Assembly: GCA_002360945.1 (NCBI GenBank) | Contig: DERO01000034.1 | Span: 1 to 64,000 of the forward strand | Source: Leclercia adecarboxylata | GTDB taxonomy: Bacteria; Pseudomonadota; Gammaproteobacteria; Enterobacterales; Enterobacteriaceae | DNA: 64,000 bases | Reading direction: 5' to 3' | Shown here: positions 59,358-64,000 of the stretch, piece by piece | Numbering within the stretch: the stretch's first letter is position 1 | How the letters are laid out: every line of letters starts with the position of its first letter | Program-made: the position numbers and the translations under genes | Notes under the pieces: model-generated | What the model saw: the letters and a program-made list of their open reading frames with translations, nothing else | Database searches by the model: none | What the model was told of the DNA's origin: nothing

Positions 59358-60160
59358 AAATCACCCTCATGACAAAGGCGAATATCGACCGCGCCGTTTT
59401 TCCAGAGCTGATTTAGCTGCTGGAGCGTCCGGTAATACGCAGCAGGATCCGACATCACCAGATTCGCTAAACGGGAGGGCCCGCGCAGTTCACGGTAGTT
59501 GTCCGGGGACCATGCAGCATCCGCGGCCAGCAGCGTCCAGCCCTCCTCCGTCAGCACAAACGCGCCGAAGTGACCGGCAGCGTGGCCGGGAAGCGGGATC
59601 AGAATAATTTCCCCGTTGCTGTCTGGCAGAATATAGCCCTGCTCAAAAGGCGCCAGCGCCTCCGGCAGCCGCAGCGACGCAAAGCTTTCAATAAACTTTA
59701 GCGAAGCCTCAAAATCGGGCGGGAACAGCCCGGGAATAAACGCCTGACGCAGGGCAGCAAAGCCCTGCAATTCTCTCACTTGCTGCCAGCCTTCACCTGA
59801 GCAAATACAGCCCGTACCCGGGAAATCCCGTAGCCCTGCGACGTGATCGGCGTGGAAGTGAGACAAGATAATCGCATCGATATCGCCGCCAACCATCCCC
59901 TGCGCGCAAAGCTGTTGCGCCAGAGAATCTTTCGGGTCGAAATAGACCGGTGTGACCTGCCGATAAATTCGAAAAACCCCGCTGCGGGTATAGTGTTCAA
60001 ACCAGGAGGAATAACCGGTATCCCACAGCCATCGGTGTGAACCGACTTCCAGAAGCCAGGCACGTGATGGAAACTTACATACTCTAAATCCGGCCCCTTT
60101 CAGCGCCATACAGCCGATATGGGTGCAGTAACCGGTATCAAACGCGGTGATTTTTGCCAT
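59354..60160 (-). CDS. Metallo-beta-lactamase-fold hydrolase
   Basis: A 268-residue MBL-fold protein with the zinc motif HFHADH (101-106), further ligands H193/H197 in PLPGHAAGHFG and D214 in LLAADAAW. There is no signal peptide, so it is cytoplasmic. The overall look, with WLWDTGYSS and ILSHFHADHVAGLRDFP, recalls the lactonases and thioesterases of this fold, not antibiotic-degrading enzymes. It may hydrolyse a lactone or thioester intermediate. The ATG has GAGGA five bases upstream and lies 23 bases inside the previous SDR gene. Confidence 0.86.
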   Translation of the reverse strand: MAKITAFDTGYCTHIGCMALKGAGFRVCKFPSRAWLLEVGSHRWLWDTGYSSWFEHYTRSGVFRIYRQVTPVYFDPKDSLAQQLCAQGMVGGDIDAIILSHFHADHVAGLRDFPGTGCICSGEGWQQVRELQGFAALRQAFIPGLFPPDFEASLKFIESFASLRLPEALAPFEQGYILPDSNGEIILIPLPGHAAGHFGAFVLTEEGWTLLAADAAWSPDNYRELRGPSRLANLVMSDPAAYYRTLQQLNQLWKNGAVDIRLCHEGDL

Positions 60161-61154
60161 TTGTCCTCAGCCATTCTCCCGTCAGTGCAATACCCTCTTC
60201 CATGGAGAAGCGAGGGGTATAGCCCAACTCCTCAACGGCTTTTTTAGCGCTAAGGGTCATATCAAAACAGACCGTACCCGCACTGTAGCGGGTGACAGGC
60301 GGCTCCTTATTGGTACACCGGCCTGTCAACTCCATACCCCGCGCCACCAGTGATAATAGCGGCCAGGGAACCGATCTGAGCCGGTATCGCAATCCCAGCT
60401 GTTGGCGTAGCAATGCATCAAGCATATCCACCAGCCGCTGCGGCTGGTGGTTGGTCACGTTATAGACGCTGGCGGAACGAAGCGTTTTGCCCTGGGTGGC
60501 CAGATCCATGGCGAAGACAACATTTTCCACATAGGTCAAATCCAGCAGGGCTTCGCCCCCTCTCGGCAGGCGCAGTACCCCGCCGTCCTGATGAAGCTGA
60601 CGTAATACACGAGGAATAATCACGTTATCGTGTGGGCCATAAAGCCCCCGCGGGCGCAATATAATGAACGTTGTCGCGCCAAAGCAGGCTGCCGCTTCAG
60701 CAATGACACCTTCGGCCTCATATTTGCTGCTCGCGTAATGGCTTGAAAAAGCACTCGCCCGGTAGGTTTCAGCCAGGTCATAGTGGTGTTGAAAATCGAA
60801 GTAAACCGCAGGAGTAGAGATATGGACAAAGCGAGGCGTGCCAGCTCTGCCCGCAGCCAGCGCCAGCGTTCTCGTCGCCTTAACGTTAGCCTGCCAAAAT
60901 GACGCCCGGTCTCCCCATGGGGAAGATTTAGCCGCACAGTGCCAGACCGCGTCGCATCCCTCCATCAAACGGCTGCATTCATCCAGACTGGCCCGGGACA
61001 AATCGAGGGGGACGAAAATGGCGCCTTCGCGTTCTAACGCTTCACCTTCGACCCGATTACGACCGCAGGCTACCACGCTCTGGCCTTGGGCTAAGAGATA
61101 ACGCGTCGCGTTACGCCCCAGTCCGCTGGTCGCACCGGTGACCAAAATTTTCAT
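60138..61154 (-). CDS. 3beta-HSD/OleD-like SDR (first SDR of the cluster)
   Basis: A 338-residue NAD(P)-dependent extended SDR. The cofactor motif TGATSGLGR starts at residue 6, the catalytic serine is S113 (HISTPAVYF) and the pair Y140-K144 is in HYASSK. The domain order and ILRPRGLYGPHD segment match 3beta-hydroxysteroid dehydrogenases and OleD, which reduces the beta-keto acid made by OleA. Since it is coupled to a ketosynthase gene (ATGA overlap at 61151-61154), reduction of a newly made 3-keto lipid is the most economical role. This is inference from family and context. Confidence 0.86.
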   Translation of the reverse strand: MKILVTGATSGLGRNATRYLLAQGQSVVACGRNRVEGEALEREGAIFVPLDLSRASLDECSRLMEGCDAVWHCAAKSSPWGDRASFWQANVKATRTLALAAGRAGTPRFVHISTPAVYFDFQHHYDLAETYRASAFSSHYASSKYEAEGVIAEAAACFGATTFIILRPRGLYGPHDNVIIPRVLRQLHQDGGVLRLPRGGEALLDLTYVENVVFAMDLATQGKTLRSASVYNVTNHQPQRLVDMLDALLRQQLGLRYRLRSVPWPLLSLVARGMELTGRCTNKEPPVTRYSAGTVCFDMTLSAKKAVEELGYTPRFSMEEGIALTGEWLRTNGKNHRV

Positions 61155-62158
61155 GGCATAAGTACCATGCCAGCCAGCGTCAGACCCGCCGCAGTGCCGA
61201 TCAGCATGGCGGGTTTACCCGCAGTAAATCGGCCACTGATGACCGCTTCGTGCAGCGCCGTGGGGATGGAGGCGGCAACCTGGTTGCCATAATAACGGTA
61301 AACGTCAATCAGCACCGACTCCGGTACCCCCAGACGTTTACGCATATGTTCCAGAGAAAGATGACTGGCCTGATGAGGGACGACCGTGCCGATATCCGCG
61401 AGCTGCAGATGACATTTCGCCAGAAGCCTGTCGAAGTAGTCGTCAATAAGGGAAGAGGCATACCGAAAGAGCGCTTTCCCCTGCATATGAAACAGGAAAT
61501 CGCTGTCGTCCATACCCGAACGAGGGTTGCAGCGCGTGCCGCCAGCACGGATTTCACAGAGATCGCTGCCGTCTGGATAGATTTCGATCAGGCTTGACAG
61601 AATCCCGCTTCTGCCGTCTCCCCGTTCAACGATGGCACAGGCGGCGCCATCGCCGAAAATCAGGGAGGACTCTTCATGGTTCCAGTCGATACCACGCGAT
61701 GCGAGGTCGGCGGAAACAATAGCGATCCGCTGATATGCGCCCGTATTGAGCAATCCAGCAGCAACCTCTAATGCGGAAATAAAGCTTACGCAGCTGCTGT
61801 TGATATCAAATCCCGCCAGACCCGCGCGTAATCCAGCAGCCTTAATGATATGAACGGCACTACACGGAAGGGCCTGTACGGCAATAGCTGATGCGCAAAT
61901 CACAAGGTCAACAGAAGCAGGCGACAAGGATCCGGCATCAAGCGCATTGTGTAGCGCCTGTGCGGCCAGTTCGGCCTGGCTGGCAGTGTGGGAAGCATGA
62001 TAGCGGCTAACAATACCTGAGCGTTTTTCAACATAGCCGGGAGGTTTACCCAACCGTATATCCAGCTCGCTGGAGCTCAATTTTTTTGCAGGCAGCGCAA
62101 TGCCCGTTGAGATAATTTTTAATGCAGCTAAAACGGTCGGTCCTGCTTGTAACACCAC
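61151..62158 (-). CDS. 3-oxoacyl-ACP synthase III-like (FabH/OleA-type) ketosynthase
   Basis: A 335-residue thiolase-fold condensing enzyme with an intact Cys-His-Asn triad: C123 (DINSSCVSFI), H262 (VVPHQASH) and N292 (YYGNQVAASIP). It is not the housekeeping FabH, which lies with the fab genes in enteric bacteria. Lone KSIII enzymes next to SDRs either start a fatty chain or, like OleA, join two acyl chains without a decarboxylation step. The start is GTG at 62156-62158 with GGGAG seven bases upstream. It opens the eleven-gene unit, 111 bases after the narI stop and beyond its terminator. Confidence 0.87.
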   Translation of the reverse strand: MVLQAGPTVLAALKIISTGIALPAKKLSSSELDIRLGKPPGYVEKRSGIVSRYHASHTASQAELAAQALHNALDAGSLSPASVDLVICASAIAVQALPCSAVHIIKAAGLRAGLAGFDINSSCVSFISALEVAAGLLNTGAYQRIAIVSADLASRGIDWNHEESSLIFGDGAACAIVERGDGRSGILSSLIEIYPDGSDLCEIRAGGTRCNPRSGMDDSDFLFHMQGKALFRYASSLIDDYFDRLLAKCHLQLADIGTVVPHQASHLSLEHMRKRLGVPESVLIDVYRYYGNQVAASIPTALHEAVISGRFTAGKPAMLIGTAAGLTLAGMVLMP

Positions 62159-62225
62159 ACCAGTGCTCCCTTCACCAGCTTATCTGACCGTTGATGATAT
62201 AGGAGACGGCACTTTACACAATCCT
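62159..62225 (-). promoter_or_regulatory. Presumed promoter interval of the eleven-gene lipid cluster
   Basis: The 67 bases between the narI terminator and the ketosynthase start must contain the cluster promoter if it has its own. On the minus strand they include TTGTGT and TATATCAT elements, but the spacing is poor, so I do not mark exact boxes. Confidence 0.35.
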
Positions 62226-62262
62226 AAAAAATAGCGGGAGCATTCAGCTCCCGCTATTTTTT
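62226..62262. terminator. narI terminator
   Basis: A perfect 15-base arm AAAAAATAGCGGGAG (62226-62240), CATTCAG loop and complementary CTCCCGCTATTTTTT (62248-62262). It ends the nar operon and insulates the lipid cluster. Confidence 0.92.
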
Positions 62263-62269
62263 CAGTAGT

Positions 62270-62947
62270 TTAGCGACGGGCGCGCACAATCTGGTAACTG
62301 CGCGTCAGGTACTCCACCGGCGCGCTCCAGATATGCACCAGACGGGAGAACGGGAACAGCAGGAACAGGGTCATCCCCAGCACCAGGTGCACGCGGAAGA
62401 CAAAGGCCACGCCGTCCAGATGTTCAGACGCCCCGCCGTGGAAGGTCACCACCGACTGCGCCCAACCCACCAGCTTCAGCATTTCGCTGCCGTCCATGTG
62501 TTGTGCCGAGAACGGAATGGTCAGCAGACCCAGCGCACACTGCACCATCAGCAGGGAGAGGATCAGGATATCCGCCCCGGTGGTGGTAGCACGCACGCGT
62601 GGGCTGAACAGACGTCGTTTCAGCAGCATCAGGCCGCCCACCAGGGTCATCACGCCGCAGGCACCGCCGGCAATCATCGCCATCTTCTGCTTCACGTCCA
62701 TCGGCAGGAAGGATTCATACATCCAGTGCGGGGTCAGCATCCCGAGGAAGTGACCGGCAAAGATCCCCAGAATCCCGATGTGGAACAGGTTCGACGCCAT
62801 GTTCATCCCTTTGCGATCCAGCATCTGGCTGGAGGCGGCGCGCCAGGTGTACTGGCCGTAGTCATAACGCAGCCAGCTACCAATCAGAAATACCGACCCC
62901 GCAATGTACGGATAGATATCGAAGAAGAACATATTCAGGAAGTGCAT
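62270..62947 (-). CDS. narI: Respiratory nitrate reductase A, gamma subunit
   Basis: The membrane cytochrome b subunit that takes electrons from quinol and passes them to NarH. 225 residues, five helices, with heme-ligating histidines such as those in [16 protein letters not shown] and the late FRVHLVLGM / [11 protein letters not shown] region. The start overlaps the narJ stop (TAATG). It is the last gene of narGHJI. Confidence 0.97.
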   Translation of the reverse strand: MHFLNMFFFDIYPYIAGSVFLIGSWLRYDYGQYTWRAASSQMLDRKGMNMASNLFHIGILGIFAGHFLGMLTPHWMYESFLPMDVKQKMAMIAGGACGVMTLVGGLMLLKRRLFSPRVRATTTGADILILSLLMVQCALGLLTIPFSAQHMDGSEMLKLVGWAQSVVTFHGGASEHLDGVAFVFRVHLVLGMTLFLLFPFSRLVHIWSAPVEYLTRSYQIVRARR

Positions 62948-63657
62948 TATTGCTGTCCTCCGTTAGAGATATTCAAATATTGCGGGGCAACGGCTCCGGC
63001 AAAACGACGCTGGTGAGCAGAGATTTCCGACTCGCCGCAGCTCTGGTCAGCAAAGAATTTCACCTGCTCCTCTTCCCAGACCGCATCCAGCGCCTGTGGG
63101 GTATCATCCCGGGCTTCATCCGCGATTTTTTCCGCCACTTTTTCACTGTCGATGGCCGCATTCGCCAGCTTCACCAGCAGATCGAACAGCACCGCATAAC
63201 GGCTTTCACGCTGTTGCAGACGCGCGCCCAGCAACGCCAGGATCGGCGCGATATCCTGCAACCCGCCCAGCGCTTCGTCTTTCGGCAGATGCGCCAGATA
63301 CTCCAGGTACAGCGGCAGGTGATCCGGCAGCTCGCGGCTGTCGAGCTGCATACCGTGCTGCTCGTACTGGTTCATCAGATCGACCATTGCCTGACCGCGA
63401 TCGCGGGATTCGCCGTGCACGTGTTCAAACAGCAGCAGCGAGGTGGCGCGGCCGCGGTCGAACAGCTGGCTGTAGTCAGACTGGGCATCCAGAAGATCGC
63501 GGGCTAACAGATCGCGCAGGAAAACGCCCAGCTTCTGGGCATCCTCTTTGTCCAGGTTTTCCGATGACGCGAGTGCATCAAAGAGTTCCTGTTGATGCTG
63601 CACAAGGGCAGCATCCGGGTACTCGAGCAGACGCGAAACAATGACGAGTTCAATCAT
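62947..63657 (-). CDS. narJ: NarJ, nitrate reductase molybdenum-cofactor assembly chaperone
   Basis: A 236-residue acidic, helical TorD-family chaperone that holds apo-NarGH until the molybdenum cofactor is inserted; it is not part of the mature enzyme. Start [15 protein letters not shown] matches the family. It overlaps narH by four bases and narI by one. Confidence 0.97.
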   Translation of the reverse strand: MIELVIVSRLLEYPDAALVQHQQELFDALASSENLDKEDAQKLGVFLRDLLARDLLDAQSDYSQLFDRGRATSLLLFEHVHGESRDRGQAMVDLMNQYEQHGMQLDSRELPDHLPLYLEYLAHLPKDEALGGLQDIAPILALLGARLQQRESRYAVLFDLLVKLANAAIDSEKVAEKIADEARDDTPQALDAVWEEEQVKFFADQSCGESEISAHQRRFAGAVAPQYLNISNGGQQ

Positions 63658-64000
63658 TGGTGCGGCTCCGTTTTGCTGGTCACATCCATCGCGTCGATGC
63701 GACGGCTGTTGAACAGGTTGAATTTATTGTCTGAACCGTGGCAACCGTCGCCGAAGGTAAAGCCACACCCGCTTTTTTCCGGGAAGGCTTCACGCGCCAG
63801 CTCACGGTGGCTGCTTGGCACCACGAAACGATCTTCGTAGTTGGCAATCGCCAGGTAGCGGTACATCTCCTGGGCCTGAGCTTCGCTTAAGCCCACCTCT
63901 TCCAGTGCGCGGGTGTCGATGACGCCGTCAACGGTCTCCGCACGTTTGAAGTGGCGCATCGCCAGCATACGTTTCAGGGCCAGCAGTACCGGCTGGGTGT
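63654..64000 (-). CDS. narH: NarH, nitrate reductase beta subunit, C-terminal part
   Basis: Only the last 115 codons are present; the gene runs off the right edge. The visible end (GLSEAQAQEMYRYLAIANYE, then FGDGCHGSDNKFNLFNSRRI and [10 protein letters not shown]) is that of the Fe-S subunit NarH, which relays electrons from NarI to NarG. The cluster-binding cysteines lie in the missing part. Confidence 0.95.
   Translation of the reverse strand, partial: TQPVLLALKRMLAMRHFKRAETVDGVIDTRALEEVGLSEAQAQEMYRYLAIANYEDRFVVPSSHRELAREAFPEKSGCGFTFGDGCHGSDNKFNLFNSRRIDAMDVTSKTEPHQ

Noticed and set aside
59354-60160. MBL-fold gene as an antibiotic-resistance beta-lactamase or as a quorum-quenching AHL lactonase
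   Set aside because: No signal peptide, and it is embedded in a lipid-type operon; the HxHxDH motif alone does not set substrate.
62159-62269. Direct repeat of the tRNA-Tyr 3' end as an island attachment site
   Set aside because: I searched by eye for the terminal tRNA sequence near narI and found no copy; no integrase gene is present.

Overview
This window is chromosomal DNA from a member of the Enterobacteriaceae. Gene content and order match the Escherichia coli lapA-pgpB-ribA-acnA-cysB-topA / trp / tonB / opp / adhE / hns / galU / tyrTV / nar segment, but protein details and several local replacements point to an Enterobacter, Lelliottia or Leclercia-type genome rather than Escherichia. 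I cannot fix the genus from the sequence alone. Most of the window is housekeeping backbone whose products align along their full length with the E. coli proteins as I know them.

Layout. 1-13.7 kb: lapA (partial), pgpB, ribA, acnA, three very small genes (ymiB-like, yciX, ymiA), cysB, topA, yciN, sohB, yciK-btuR and rluB. 13.9-15.3 kb: an AT-richer accessory patch where E. coli has yciQ, holding an orphan type VI secretion module: an L,D-transpeptidase-like effector broken by an in-frame amber codon, a small membrane protein that may be its immunity factor, and an Hcp tube protein. 15.4-23.8 kb: yciO, rnm and the complete trpLE(GD)(CF)BA operon with operator and attenuator. 23.9-30.8 kb: yedEF and a DUF883-type membrane-anchored protein in place of E. 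coli yciGFE, then ompW, yciC-yciB, yciA, tonB, yciI, leuE (where E. coli has kch) and yciY. 30.9-48.5 kb: clsA, yciU, oppABCDF, ychE, adhE, tdk, hns, galU, rssB, rssA and ychJ. 48.6-49.8 kb: purU and two identical tRNA-Tyr genes. 62.3-64 kb: narI, narJ and the end of narH.

The most notable region is the ~12 kb between the tRNA-Tyr pair and narI, which in E. coli are close neighbours. It holds a divergent Lrp-type regulator/EamA transporter pair and then eleven co-directional genes (62158 down to 51401) with start and stop codons overlapping at nearly every junction. In transcription order they encode a FabH/OleA-like ketosynthase III, an OleD/3beta-HSD-like SDR, a metallo-beta-lactamase-fold hydrolase, a PaaK/coenzyme-F390-synthetase-like adenylating enzyme, a PAP2-type membrane phosphatase/transferase, a sterol-desaturase-family di-iron hydroxylase, a fatty-acid desaturase, a second SDR, a ceramide-glucosyltransferase-like membrane glycosyltransferase, a small alpha/beta-hydrolase-like protein and a GT1 glycosyltransferase. 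Together this reads as one pathway that condenses, reduces, activates, hydroxylates, desaturates and glycosylates a lipid, which would make it an undescribed glycolipid pathway as far as I know. The product is inferred, not shown.
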